DNA from: Mobilicoccus sp.
Lineage (GTDB): Bacteria; Actinomycetota; Actinomycetes; Actinomycetales; Dermatophilaceae
Assembly: GCA_030538585.1 (NCBI GenBank)
Contig: JAUNTP010000015.1
Location: forward strand, 1 to 32,095
Direction of reading: 5' to 3'
DNA: 32,095 nt
In this document: piece by piece, positions 14,950 to 22,712 of the stretch
How the letters are laid out: the number at the start of each line of letters is the position of its first letter
Position numbering within the stretch: position 1 is the first letter of the stretch
Program-made: the position numbers and the translations under genes
The notes under the pieces: generated by a model
Databases searched by the model: none
What the model was told of the DNA's origin: nothing
Seen by the model: only the letters and a program-made list of their open reading frames with translations

Positions 14950-15768
14950 TCAGGGCCCCTCCGGCGCGGCGGCGCGCCAGCGGGCGAACCCGCCTTCGGT
15001 GTTCAGGACTTGCCCGGTCATCCAGCGGCCGTCGTCGCTGACCAGCCAGGCGATGAGGCGGGCGGGATCGTCGGGCTCGCCGATACGGCCGAACGGGAAC
15101 ATGGGCTTGAGCTGCTCCGTGAGCTCGGGGGTCGTGTAGCCGGTGTCGACGGGGCCGGGGTTGACGCAGTTGACGGTGATGCCCGCGTCGGCGAGCTGGT
15201 CGGCCACCGTGAGCGTGACGCCGGCGAGCGCGGCCTTCGCGGCGGCGTACGCGATCTCGCCCGGCATCGGGCCCTGCCCTTGGCCGCTCGTCATGAACAC
15301 GACCCGACCGCCAGGGCGCCCGTCGTGCTGCGCCGCGAACGCTTGGGCCAGCAACAGGGACGAGCGGGTGTTGGCGGCCCAGTGCGCGTCGAGCATCTCG
15401 GCGGTGAGCGTGCCGAGGGGCCCGTCACCGCCCGAGCGCGCATGGTTGCAGATGAGGACGTCGACGTGCGCGAACTCCTCGACGGCGCGGGCCATGACGC
15501 GCTCGGGCGCGTCGGGTTCGGCGAGGTCGACCGACACGTCGATGACGCGTTGATCCCCCCTGCACGCCTCACGGACGCCGGCAACGACGGCGTCGATGTC
15601 GTCACCACCCCACGGCTGCTGCTCATCGTGTGGTCGGTGATGGGTGAGCACCAGGTGCGCCCCCTGGGCGGCGAGGCGGCGGGCGACGGCGTACCCGATC
15701 CCGTTCCTGCGGCTCACTCCCGTCACGAGAGCGACCCGGTCCTGACGTGCGCCGTTACCAGCGTTCAC
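14950..15768 (-). CDS. Short-chain dehydrogenase/reductase (SDR)
   Basis: A 272-aa classical SDR: cofactor motif VTGVSRRNGIGYAVA (Gly-rich loop about 17-25), LICNHAR in place of NNAG, Ser161 in FMTSGQ, and Tyr174-XXX-Lys178 (YAAAK) with the usual spacing; then NCVNPGPVDTGY, and near the end TGQVLNTEGGF. The family reduces or oxidises carbonyls with NAD(P)H; arginines in the loop after the Gly motif hint at NADPH. Substrate unknown; the FabG-like layout makes a 3-oxoacyl reductase possible. GTG 15768 overlaps the upstream stop as GTGA, implying coupling to the pentapeptide-DinB gene; a 16-residue longer start is unlikely. Confidence 0.87.
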   Translation of the reverse strand: MNAGNGARQDRVALVTGVSRRNGIGYAVARRLAAQGAHLVLTHHRPHDEQQPWGGDDIDAVVAGVREACRGDQRVIDVSVDLAEPDAPERVMARAVEEFAHVDVLICNHARSGGDGPLGTLTAEMLDAHWAANTRSSLLLAQAFAAQHDGRPGGRVVFMTSGQGQGPMPGEIAYAAAKAALAGVTLTVADQLADAGITVNCVNPGPVDTGYTTPELTEQLKPMFPFGRIGEPDDPARLIAWLVSDDGRWMTGQVLNTEGGFARWRAAAPEGP

Positions 15769-16499
15769 GGGGCGAGGAGGGCGAGGTCGCGGCGGACGTA
15801 GCGTAGGTGTGCCCACTCCTCTTCGAGGATGACGCGGATGCAGTCGCCGACGGTGGGTCGCCAGTCGTCACCGCCCCAGGGGTTGTCGCGCGGTTCGTCC
15901 AGCAGCTCGGGCGTGACGTCGTCGAGGAACTCGGTGACCATGGCCTGCCGCTGCCCGCGCACGTCGAGGATCTCCTCGAAGCTCGGCGGTTCGGTGCGGA
16001 ACATCGAGGTGTCGAAGCCCATCTGCTCGGCGCCGGTGAAGATCACCCCGATCTCGTGGAACGGCTGCTCGATGCCCTTGATGCCGCCGCGCAGCCACGC
16101 GTCGGTCGCGAGGATGAGGTGGCGCAGCGTCTGGGTCAGCGACCACTCGTCGGGGACATGAGCGTCGACCAGCTCGCGCGGGGTCTCGGCGACCGTGCTC
16201 GCCCACGCCGCCTGGACGGCCTCCCACCCCTCCCGCAGCCCCTCGGGCGTGGTCGCCTTCTGCAGCTCGCGGCCGGGAAACTGCCGGTTGAGTTCGGCGT
16301 CGACCAGCGGCACGACATCGACGCCGTTGACGATGAGGCTGCCGAAGAAGAGGTCGTGGTCGTCGACGTCGAGCCCAGCCAGGTCGCAGGCCCGCATCGT
16401 CACGCCGCTCATGTCGCAGGAGCGGAACGTCGCGCCGGTGAAGCGGGCGCGTTCGAACGTCCCGCCTTCGAACTCGGTGGTGCGGGAGAAGGTCGCCAT
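15765..16499 (-). CDS. Pentapeptide-repeat plus DinB-superfamily protein
   Basis: A 244-aa protein. Residues about 8-55 hold short pentapeptide-like repeats (FEGGTFERARFTGATFRSCDMSG and following), then the conserved linker LIVNGVDVVPLVDAELNRQFPG. A DinB-like four-helix domain follows, with WSLTQTLRHLILATDAWL and EEEWAHLRYVRRDL, whose His residues are candidate metal ligands. This two-part architecture is widespread in actinobacteria and uncharacterised. ATG 16499 is set by a strong promoter (TTGACT, 17 bp, GAGACT) ending 6 nt before it; the open frame continues upstream to 16664 but would cross that promoter. It is translationally coupled to the SDR gene. Confidence 0.83.
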   Translation of the reverse strand: MATFSRTTEFEGGTFERARFTGATFRSCDMSGVTMRACDLAGLDVDDHDLFFGSLIVNGVDVVPLVDAELNRQFPGRELQKATTPEGLREGWEAVQAAWASTVAETPRELVDAHVPDEWSLTQTLRHLILATDAWLRGGIKGIEQPFHEIGVIFTGAEQMGFDTSMFRTEPPSFEEILDVRGQRQAMVTEFLDDVTPELLDEPRDNPWGGDDWRPTVGDCIRVILEEEWAHLRYVRRDLALLAP

Positions 16500-16505
16500 G
16501 GCTTG

Positions 16506-16534
16506 AGTCTCTGCGCTCGTGATGCGACAGTCAA
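16506..16534 (-). promoter_or_regulatory. Promoter of the DinB-SDR operon
   Basis: -35 TTGACT (16534-16529), 17-bp spacer, -10 GAGACT (16511-16506), then 6 nt to ATG 16499. There is no Shine-Dalgarno, so the message should be leaderless. Confidence 0.65.
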
Positions 16535-16629
16535 GGGACCGAGCGTCCCGAAGCCGGGGCCGTTTCAGGGTGATCACCGATACCTCTCGACGGCGAGTGG
16601 CCCTACCGTCGAGATGAAGGGGGTTGCTC

Positions 16630-17676
16630 ATGTGGCCGGTCGCGCTCGATATCGATGACAGCATCGCCCGCCTGGCGCCGGGAGAGTTCCGTCCCGGCGG
16701 CCCGCTGTCCGGGTCGGAGGTGCAGATCGTCCGAGACCGTCAGGGTGTGCTCGGGCCGCGCATCCTGCTGACCCGCCCGGGGCAGGCGTCGACGGTCGAC
16801 TACCTGTGGCCGCCCTGGCTCGACCTGGAGCCCGCGGCCGTGCCCCTCGGCGAGGGCATCCGCTTCAACGAACCGTGTGAGGTGCATCGGTGGGAGTTCG
16901 AGATCGGCGACGACGGAGTTCATCTCGACGTCGACCTCGTCGACCCGCTCGGGGTGCGGTTCGTCTACCGCCTCGACGCGCCGGGGCCCTGGCGGGGCAC
17001 CGACTTCGTCGCTCCACCGGCCGCGGGCATGACGCATCCGCGATCGCTGTTCATGCCGTTGCTCGGCGGGTTCGACCTCATCACGCACGCTCGCCTGCGC
17101 ACCGAGATCCGGTACGGCGATGAGACGCTGCGCCTCGGGGCGATGCCGCTGCTGCGACGCAGCGGTCCGGCCAGCACGCAGAAGGCGTGCACGTCGGCCA
17201 CCATCGTCGAACTCCTCCCCGACGGCGCCGCCCCCGTCGCGCTCGATGCCGACGGAGCCTGTACCAGCGCGGGGCAGCTCCTGCTCGACGGAGGCGACCT
17301 CGCCGCGCTCACCGGAGGCGCAGGCGACGACGCCGTCACCCTGGAGTTCCTCGATCCCCTACCCCCGTCCGCACGCCTGGACCGCCCGTTCTTGACCGAC
17401 TGGCGGCTGCGGTGGCGCGACCAGACCACGGCTGCGGGCTCGTGGTGCATCACGCCCGATGCCCACGGCCACGCCGTCGAGGTCGATGTCACCTCCGGCT
17501 GGCGCGGCTCCCACGGCGTCCTGTCGATGGACGTCGCGACCCGGGTCGTGCCGTTCTTTCGCTGGCAGCGCCACTACTCCTGGCGCGGTCGCCTCGAAGG
17601 CGGAGCGCTGACCGGGTCGTGGACGAACGCGGCGCCGTGGCTGGACCGGACAGCCCCAGTATCCTCAGCGCCATGA
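16630..17676 (+). CDS. Conserved-looking hypothetical protein, no family recognised
   Basis: A 348-aa soluble, acidic, Trp-rich protein without signal peptide or membrane segment. It reads as mostly beta-sheet: a first half with WPPWLDLEPAAVPLGEG and EVHRWEFEIGDDGVHLDVDL, and a second half with LDRPFLTDWRLRWRD, GSWCITPDAHGHAVEVDV and a final FFRWQRHYSWRGRLEGG. Codon use and length argue it is real. AAGGGGG lies 6 nt before ATG 16630. Its stop overlaps the phosphoribosyltransferase start as ATGA, so the two are made together, but I cannot assign a function. Confidence 0.72.
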   Translation: MWPVALDIDDSIARLAPGEFRPGGPLSGSEVQIVRDRQGVLGPRILLTRPGQASTVDYLWPPWLDLEPAAVPLGEGIRFNEPCEVHRWEFEIGDDGVHLDVDLVDPLGVRFVYRLDAPGPWRGTDFVAPPAAGMTHPRSLFMPLLGGFDLITHARLRTEIRYGDETLRLGAMPLLRRSGPASTQKACTSATIVELLPDGAAPVALDADGACTSAGQLLLDGGDLAALTGGAGDDAVTLEFLDPLPPSARLDRPFLTDWRLRWRDQTTAAGSWCITPDAHGHAVEVDVTSGWRGSHGVLSMDVATRVVPFFRWQRHYSWRGRLEGGALTGSWTNAAPWLDRTAPVSSAP

Positions 17677-18188
17677 CCTCCCCCATCGGTGATCTGGTGT
17701 TGAACGACGCGCAGATCGCGACCGGCGTCGAGCGCGTCGCCGCCATGCTCAACGAGCGCTACACCGGCGCCGACATCGTCACGGTCGTCCCCGGCGGGAT
17801 CCTCTTCACCGCTGATGTCGCGCGGCAGCTCACTTTCGACGTGCGCATGGACTACATCTCCTGCCCGCACACCCCCGGTGAGCGGCAGAACACCTCCGAG
17901 ATCGTCTTTCACGACAACCTCGGCATCGACGGGCGTGACGTCATCCTCATCGACGACGCCATCGAGTCAGGCGGCACCATGAAGCGCCTGGTGGAGCACC
18001 TGCGCACCGCGTACTCCCCCGCGTCGCTCGCGATCGCGACGCTGCTGGTCAAACCGTCCCGGGTCGACATTCCCGTCGAGCAGTTCTTCGGCTACGAGAT
18101 GGAGACCGACGACCTCCTCGTCGGCTACGGCCTCCCGTGGGAGAACACCCACCGCAACCTGCCCTACATCTCCACGGTGGCTCGCTGA
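17673..18188 (+). CDS. Phosphoribosyltransferase, hypoxanthine-type
   Basis: A 171-aa type I phosphoribosyltransferase. The PRPP loop is VILIDDAIESGGTM (90-103), close to the family VVDDIIDTGXT pattern, and VVPGGILFTADVARQL (38-53) corresponds to the PPi-loop region. Length and layout match hypoxanthine/guanine phosphoribosyltransferases, which make IMP and GMP from bases and PRPP. The PPi loop has PGG where HPRT usually has KGG, and the IE in the PRPP loop replaces the commoner ID, so another base or a regulatory role cannot be excluded. It overlaps the preceding orphan gene as ATGA. Actinobacteria normally carry the main hpt next to tilS and ftsH, so this may be a second copy. Confidence 0.82.
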   Translation: MTSPIGDLVLNDAQIATGVERVAAMLNERYTGADIVTVVPGGILFTADVARQLTFDVRMDYISCPHTPGERQNTSEIVFHDNLGIDGRDVILIDDAIESGGTMKRLVEHLRTAYSPASLAIATLLVKPSRVDIPVEQFFGYEMETDDLLVGYGLPWENTHRNLPYISTVAR

Positions 18189-18202
18189 GAGGCGCGCAGT
18201 GA

Positions 18203-19141
18203 TCAGAGGGTGAGCACGACGCGGCCGCGGCGGCTGCCGGCGGCAAGCTCGGTGAACGCCTCGTCGAGGTGTTCGAGGTCGAACGTCGCGTCGACGACGG
18301 GTCGCAGCTCCCCGCGGCGCACATGCTCGAGCACCCGCTCCAGCTGAGGCCGGGTGGGTTGGGGCACGTACACCAGCGGCATCCGGCGGCGGCTGACCAG
18401 TGCTCGCGCCAGGCCCGGCACGTCCTTGTTCGGTTCGAGGAGCACGAACGCGCCGCGAGGAGTGAGGTGCGCGGCGACACCCGCGAACGTGTGGTGGCCC
18501 GAGTGGTCGATGATCGCGTCGAACACTCCCAGGTCGGCCGGTGCGGTGTCGCGGTAGTCGTGTGCGTAGGCGGCGCCCAGCTCGCACACCAACGGCAGCG
18601 CCCGCGCCGAGGCCAGGGCGGTGACCTCAGCACCGCGGGCCGCGGCCAGTTGGACGACGTTGACGCCCACCCCACCTCCTGCCCCGACGACGAGCACCCG
18701 GTCCCCGGCGCCGACCCGTGCCGCGTCGAGGCTGCGCAGCGCCGTCTGCGCGGCGACCGGCAACGCCGCCGCGGCAGCGCCGTCGAGGTCGTCGGGAATG
18801 AGCGCCACGTTCTCCTCACCGACGGCGACGTACTCCGCGAGGCACCGTTCGCCACGGGTGAAGTGCGGCCCACCCATCACACGCTGGCCGACGCGCAGGT
18901 GGTCGCCGTCGCTGCGGACGACGCCGGAGAACTCCAAGCCCAACGGCACCGTGCGCGACCCGAGGAGCTTGCGCACGGCGGCGGGGTCGTCGGTGGCGGC
19001 GATGCGCTTCTCGAACGCACCCAACCCGACGGCGCGCACCTCGACGAGCACCTGGCCCCGACCCGGGCGGGGCTGGGCCACCTGCCCCACCCCGACCTTC
19101 GCCACTCCGGGCAGGTCCGGGTTCACCGTCACAGCGCGCAT
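18203..19141 (-). CDS. Medium-chain NADP-dependent oxidoreductase (MDR, quinone-reductase type)
   Basis: A 312-aa zinc-independent MDR protein. The GroES-like N-terminal part contains GQVLVEVRAVGLGAFEKRIA and PLGLEFSGVV; the Rossmann part contains RVLVVGAGGGVGVNVVQLAAARGAEVTA, and the C-terminal end is GRVVLTL. It has no cysteine-histidine zinc-site pattern at the usual catalytic position, fitting quinone oxidoreductases. It would use NADPH to reduce quinones or alpha,beta-unsaturated carbonyls. ATG 19141 is chosen from the family N-terminus (MRAVTV) and from a TACCCT hexamer 8 nt before it; a longer frame to 19186 lacks support. It is convergent with the phosphoribosyltransferase gene 14 nt away. 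Confidence 0.85.
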   Translation of the reverse strand: MRAVTVNPDLPGVAKVGVGQVAQPRPGRGQVLVEVRAVGLGAFEKRIAATDDPAAVRKLLGSRTVPLGLEFSGVVRSDGDHLRVGQRVMGGPHFTRGERCLAEYVAVGEENVALIPDDLDGAAAAALPVAAQTALRSLDAARVGAGDRVLVVGAGGGVGVNVVQLAAARGAEVTALASARALPLVCELGAAYAHDYRDTAPADLGVFDAIIDHSGHHTFAGVAAHLTPRGAFVLLEPNKDVPGLARALVSRRRMPLVYVPQPTRPQLERVLEHVRRGELRPVVDATFDLEHLDEAFTELAAGSRRGRVVLTL

Positions 19142-19308
19142 GGTCTCCGAGGGTACGGGTCGACCGAGCAGGGCCCTCGCCCACATGGATGCGGCCGGGC
19201 CGGCCCGTCCTGGACCCGGTGAGCGCTCGCCGCGCGCCGACCTCTGGCGCGGGCTACGGTGACGGCTCAGCCCTCCGACGGTGGAGGCCTTGACGAATCG
19301 AGACCGTG

Positions 19309-19725
19309 ATGGCCCTGACGTTGAAGCAGCTCGCAGCGAAGATGCGGGAGATCGACTTCTGCATGCTCGGCACGCACGCCCCCTACGGCAAGCTCGCCGC
19401 GCGCCCGATGTCGAACAACAAGGACGTCGAGTACGACGGCACGTCCCGCTTCTTCACCTGGCACGACTCGCAGATGGTCCTCGACATCGGCCGCACGTCG
19501 CACGTGATGCTGAACTTCTCCGGCGACAAGGGGCTGTTCGTGTGCGTCCAGGGCGAGGCGAGCGTCACGACCGCCAAGGACGCGATGCGCGAGCACTGGG
19601 TCGACGACCTGGAGCAGTGGTTCGAGGACGGCATCGAGACCGACGGGATCTGCATGATCACCGTGGACGCCTCCACCATCTCCTACTGGAGCTTCGAGGA
19701 CGGCGACGGCGAGATCGAGGTCTGA
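19309..19725 (+). CDS. Pyridoxamine 5'-phosphate oxidase-fold protein (general stress protein 26-like)
   Basis: A 138-aa split-barrel protein: IDFCMLGTHAPYGKLAARPM, FTWHDSQMVLDIGR, and GEASVTTAKDAMREHWVDDLEQWF, which match the Pyrid_ox_like group typified by general stress protein 26. These bind flavin (FMN or FAD, sometimes F420 in actinobacteria) and are not PLP enzymes. The ATG at 19309 or GTG at 19306 may be the start; neither has a close Shine-Dalgarno (GGAGG is 21 nt upstream). It is a second PNPOx-fold protein in the window, unrelated in operon to the first. Substrate unknown. Confidence 0.82.
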   Translation: MALTLKQLAAKMREIDFCMLGTHAPYGKLAARPMSNNKDVEYDGTSRFFTWHDSQMVLDIGRTSHVMLNFSGDKGLFVCVQGEASVTTAKDAMREHWVDDLEQWFEDGIETDGICMITVDASTISYWSFEDGDGEIEV

Positions 19726-19754
19726 GCGTCTCCGGGCCCGACTTTGCCGCGCGC

Positions 19755-20111
19755 TTAGCTGTCTCGGCCCTTGAGTCGAGCGTTCTCGGCGACCACCTGG
19801 CGATGTACCTGCCGTTCGTGGACGAGCCACTCCGGCGGGTCGGCGAGCAGCGCGCCCACCTGGTCGGCGTCGAGGGGTTCGGTGATGCCGCCGCGCTTCA
19901 ATCCCGAGTGGGACACGCCGAGCTTCTGCGCGGTGACCTCGCGGGGGAAGGGTCCGTTGCGGCGCAGCTCGACCAGCCAGGCGGGCGGGTCGGCGCGCAG
20001 GGCGTCGAGTTGCGCGCGGGTGATCGGGGTGGTCTGAAAATCCTCCGGCGCGGCGGCCAGGAGAATGCCGAGCTTCTGCGCGGCGGTCGACGGTTTGAGG
20101 GTCTGACTCAC
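19755..20111 (-). CDS. DUF5997 family protein, internally duplicated
   Basis: A 118-aa basic protein of the DUF5997 type. It starts (V)SQTLKPSTAAQKLGILL and contains two related units: AQKLG...ITRAQLDALRADPPAWLVELR (about 10-53) and AQKLG...LDADQVGALLADPPEWLVHER (about 60-102). KLGVSHSGLKRGGI looks like a short helix-turn-helix. GTG 20111 is chosen because TACGCT lies 6 nt before it. It faces a LysR-like protein without a DNA-binding domain, 47 nt away; the pairing suggests the two form one regulator. This is inferred, since the family has no known function. Confidence 0.78.
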   Translation of the reverse strand: MSQTLKPSTAAQKLGILLAAAPEDFQTTPITRAQLDALRADPPAWLVELRRNGPFPREVTAQKLGVSHSGLKRGGITEPLDADQVGALLADPPEWLVHERQVHRQVVAENARLKGRDS

Positions 20112-20158
20112 GCGGCGAGCGTACGCCACCCCCGCCTCGGGGCGGATAGCCTGCCGGG
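20112..20158. promoter_or_regulatory. Divergent leaderless promoters of the DUF5997 / LysR-like pair
   Basis: Minus strand -10 TACGCT (20123-20118) lies 6 nt before GTG 20111. Plus strand -10 TAGCCT (20147-20152) lies 6 nt before GTG 20159. No Shine-Dalgarno on either side. I see no clear dyad operator in the 47 bp. Confidence 0.5.
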
Positions 20159-20827
20159 GTGAGCCACGAGAACGCGGAGGCCCCGGGCCTGCGGATCGGT
20201 GCGGTGCCCGGCGTCACCCTCACCAAGTGGCGGCGGGTGTGGGGTGAGCGGTTCACCGAGCCGCTGACCGTGGTCGACGTCCCCGATGACGAGCAGGTCA
20301 CCGCGTTGCGTGAGGGCAGCCTCGACATGTGCCTGGTCCGCCTGCCCATCGACCGGGAGGGTCTGCACGCGATCCCGCTCTACGAGGAGCAGATCGTGGC
20401 GTGGGTGTCCAAGGAGCACGCGATCTCGGCCGTCGATGAGGTGAGTGTCGCCGACCTCGACGACGAGCAGGTCCTCACGGAGCTGACCCCGTCGGCCACC
20501 GATCTCGTACTGGGCGGGGCGGTGTTGGTCGTGCCGATGTCGATCGCCCGTGGCGCGAGCCGTCGCGACCTCACCTACCGACCCGTGGTCGACGCCGAGC
20601 CGTCGCCAGTCGCGTTGGCCTGGCGGATCGACAACGCGAACCCGCTCATCGAGGAGTTCATCGGGGTCGTTCGGGGCCGCACCCCGAACAGTTCACGGAC
20701 GGCGCAAGACCGCGCCGCCTCGACTCCTCGCCGCGCGTCCACGTCGCCTCGAACCGGGGCAGGCGGCAGCGGAAGAGGCCGAAACCGGCGAGGCTCCGGG
20801 GGACGCACGCCTAGGCGGGGTCGCTGA
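20159..20827 (+). CDS. LysR-type substrate-binding domain protein lacking the HTH
   Basis: A 222-aa protein starting directly in the ligand-binding part of a LysR regulator: LRIGAVPGVTLTKWRRVWGE, a lobe with ALREGSLDMCLVRLPIDREG, and LYEEQIVAWVSKEHAIS, typical of the periplasmic-binding fold of LTTRs. The usual 60-residue N-terminal winged helix is absent, and no open frame for it lies upstream. The last 40 residues are Arg/Gly/Ser-rich and may bind nucleic acid. It is divergent from DUF5997. Most likely it needs that partner to act on DNA; a non-regulatory binding protein is the alternative. Confidence 0.8.
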   Translation: MSHENAEAPGLRIGAVPGVTLTKWRRVWGERFTEPLTVVDVPDDEQVTALREGSLDMCLVRLPIDREGLHAIPLYEEQIVAWVSKEHAISAVDEVSVADLDDEQVLTELTPSATDLVLGGAVLVVPMSIARGASRRDLTYRPVVDAEPSPVALAWRIDNANPLIEEFIGVVRGRTPNSSRTAQDRAASTPRRASTSPRTGAGGSGRGRNRRGSGGRTPRRGR

Positions 20828-20857
20828 GTCCGCACACCCCCCGCCAGGGTGGACCTC

Positions 20858-22567
20858 TCAGTCCTCGACCGTGGTCGGCATCTGGGTGACGATGCGGTCG
20901 GCGACGATGGTCATGGTCGCCCAGACCTGCCACGAGGATGCCACCGCCGGCTTACTGGGGTCAGCGATGTCAGCGAACCAGAGTTCTCGCGGCGTGCCGT
21001 CAGGGGCGAGGAGCAGAGCTTGGGTCTCGCCGTCGGTGACGTCTCCGCCTTCGACGGTGCGGTGCAGGAGGATGCCGGGTCGTCCGAGCTGGTCGGTGGC
21101 GTCGGCGAAGATCTCCGCACCCAGGTCGTCGACCGCGTAACGCGCGAGCGCCTCGCGCTGCTCCGGGGTGGGGTACCCCAGGGCGAGCGCCGTAGCGACG
21201 TGGCTGAAGCGGCCCTCGTCGGTCAGTGGATCTGGCACCGGATGGCTCGCCGTGGCGTCCACCCAGTCCGACAGGCCGTCAGCGCCGGGGGGCATCGACG
21301 CCGTCACTTCCTCCCGTGACCAAGTGCCGAACGACCTGGCGACGTTGCCGTCATCCGACTGCCAGTTCTGCCCGTCTTTGTCCGACCAGGACACCACCGG
21401 GCCCTCACAGCCGCCTCCTGGCAGCTCGACCACCGTGCACCCGAGGCGGATCTCCTCGCGGTACTCCCCCTTCGCCGGTCGAGGCGGCGCGGGTGCTTCT
21501 CTCACCGCCGCGACCGCTGCGTCGGTGTCCATGGCGGTGAGTCCGTCGACGCTGGGCGCGGGCACCCCCCACGAAGGCAAGATGTACTCGGCCGGGTCGT
21601 GACCCTCACCCGTGGGGCCCACGGGCGGCGTGTCGCTCACGCCGAGACGCAGGATGGTGCTCCACAGCGGCGCCCCTGCGGCGGCCGAGTTGTCGGCGCG
21701 GCTCCACACCTCCAGCGGCGCAGCGTCGCTCTCGCGGAGGATCACCGCCTCGCTGATCGCACCGCCCGGGCTCGTCGCGTCGGGCGTCCGGTGGATGACG
21801 AGGCCCTCACGACCGAGCATGTCGGCGCCGTGGAAGACCCGGACTCCGTCGAGCCCGGTCAGATACGTGACGAGGCTGGCGCGCTGCTCTGCGGTGACGG
21901 CGCTGGTGAGGGCGCCGGCAGCCCAGGAGAACGCTTCCGCGGTGGAGTCGGCAGCCACCATCGAGCGCTGCTCCAACCACGTGGGGATGGCCGCAGGGTC
22001 GGTCGGTAGGTCGCTCGAGCTGGAGGAGCCCAGCCGTGTCCCGTTGTCGCTGGTCGTCGCGACGAGCCCGCCTGTCTCCGAGTGCTGCGGCCGCAGCCGG
22101 AAGGACCCCCTTTCCTCTCGCGCCCACGACTCCCGGGTCGAGGCGGTGACGGGTTGACCGAGGCCGTCCTCGGTCACTTCGATTCCCACATTCTGGGTGA
22201 GCGCGTACCAGGAGCCTGTGGCCCCCAGATCCAGGTTAGGGGCCGCCAGCGCGGCTTCGCGGAGGGCGGCGACCTGCTCGGGTGTCGCTTCGGTCAGGCC
22301 GTCGATGGTCGGTGACGTCTCGGGAACGTGTCCGAGCTCCTCGGGCGAGATCAGCCAGGTGCCGGCCACCGCCGCCACGACCGGCTGCTCCCGAGCTGAG
22401 TCCTCGGCACACCCTGTGGCGCCGACGAGTACGAGCCCCAGTGTGGCCAGGGCCAGCGCCGCATCCCGCGCAGCCGTTCGGCGACCTCGTCGCGGGCGTG
22501 GCCGACGGCCGGTGACAGGCCTGCCCGGTCGGTCGGATGGGTCGACGAAACCTGCGGATCCGTTCAT
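20858..22567 (-). CDS. Exported, internally duplicated protein (CU044_5270-like, hypothetical)
   Basis: A 569-aa protein. An Arg-rich N-terminus, hydrophobic segment 34-50 and Cys53 (GATGC) suggest export and perhaps lipidation, though the lipobox is not ideal. The outer part is two copies: residues about 70-290 and 328-540 repeat the same order of motifs, including DGLTEATPEQVAALREA against DGLTAMDTDAAVAAVREA, and MLGREGLVIHRT against QLGRPGILLHRT. Each copy recalls actinobacterial CU044_5270-type proteins linked to sigma/anti-sigma genes, but none is adjacent here. A GGGGAG run precedes ATG 22567; a longer upstream frame is a shadow of the DUF2461 gene. Confidence 0.7.
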   Translation of the reverse strand: MNGSAGFVDPSDRPGRPVTGRRPRPRRGRRTAARDAALALATLGLVLVGATGCAEDSAREQPVVAAVAGTWLISPEELGHVPETSPTIDGLTEATPEQVAALREAALAAPNLDLGATGSWYALTQNVGIEVTEDGLGQPVTASTRESWAREERGSFRLRPQHSETGGLVATTSDNGTRLGSSSSSDLPTDPAAIPTWLEQRSMVAADSTAEAFSWAAGALTSAVTAEQRASLVTYLTGLDGVRVFHGADMLGREGLVIHRTPDATSPGGAISEAVILRESDAAPLEVWSRADNSAAAGAPLWSTILRLGVSDTPPVGPTGEGHDPAEYILPSWGVPAPSVDGLTAMDTDAAVAAVREAPAPPRPAKGEYREEIRLGCTVVELPGGGCEGPVVSWSDKDGQNWQSDDGNVARSFGTWSREEVTASMPPGADGLSDWVDATASHPVPDPLTDEGRFSHVATALALGYPTPEQREALARYAVDDLGAEIFADATDQLGRPGILLHRTVEGGDVTDGETQALLLAPDGTPRELWFADIADPSKPAVASSWQVWATMTIVADRIVTQMPTTVED

Positions 22568-22712
22568 CTCGCGCTCCCCGATGCGCCGGCACCGACCGCC
22601 GTAGGGGCGGTGCAGTGACGTGGATGATGCCGCTGCCAGTCTCTCCCACGTCAGTCCCGCGTGAGGTGAACAATGGCCGTGCACCAGAAGGATTCGCGGG
22701 GTGGGCGACGAC

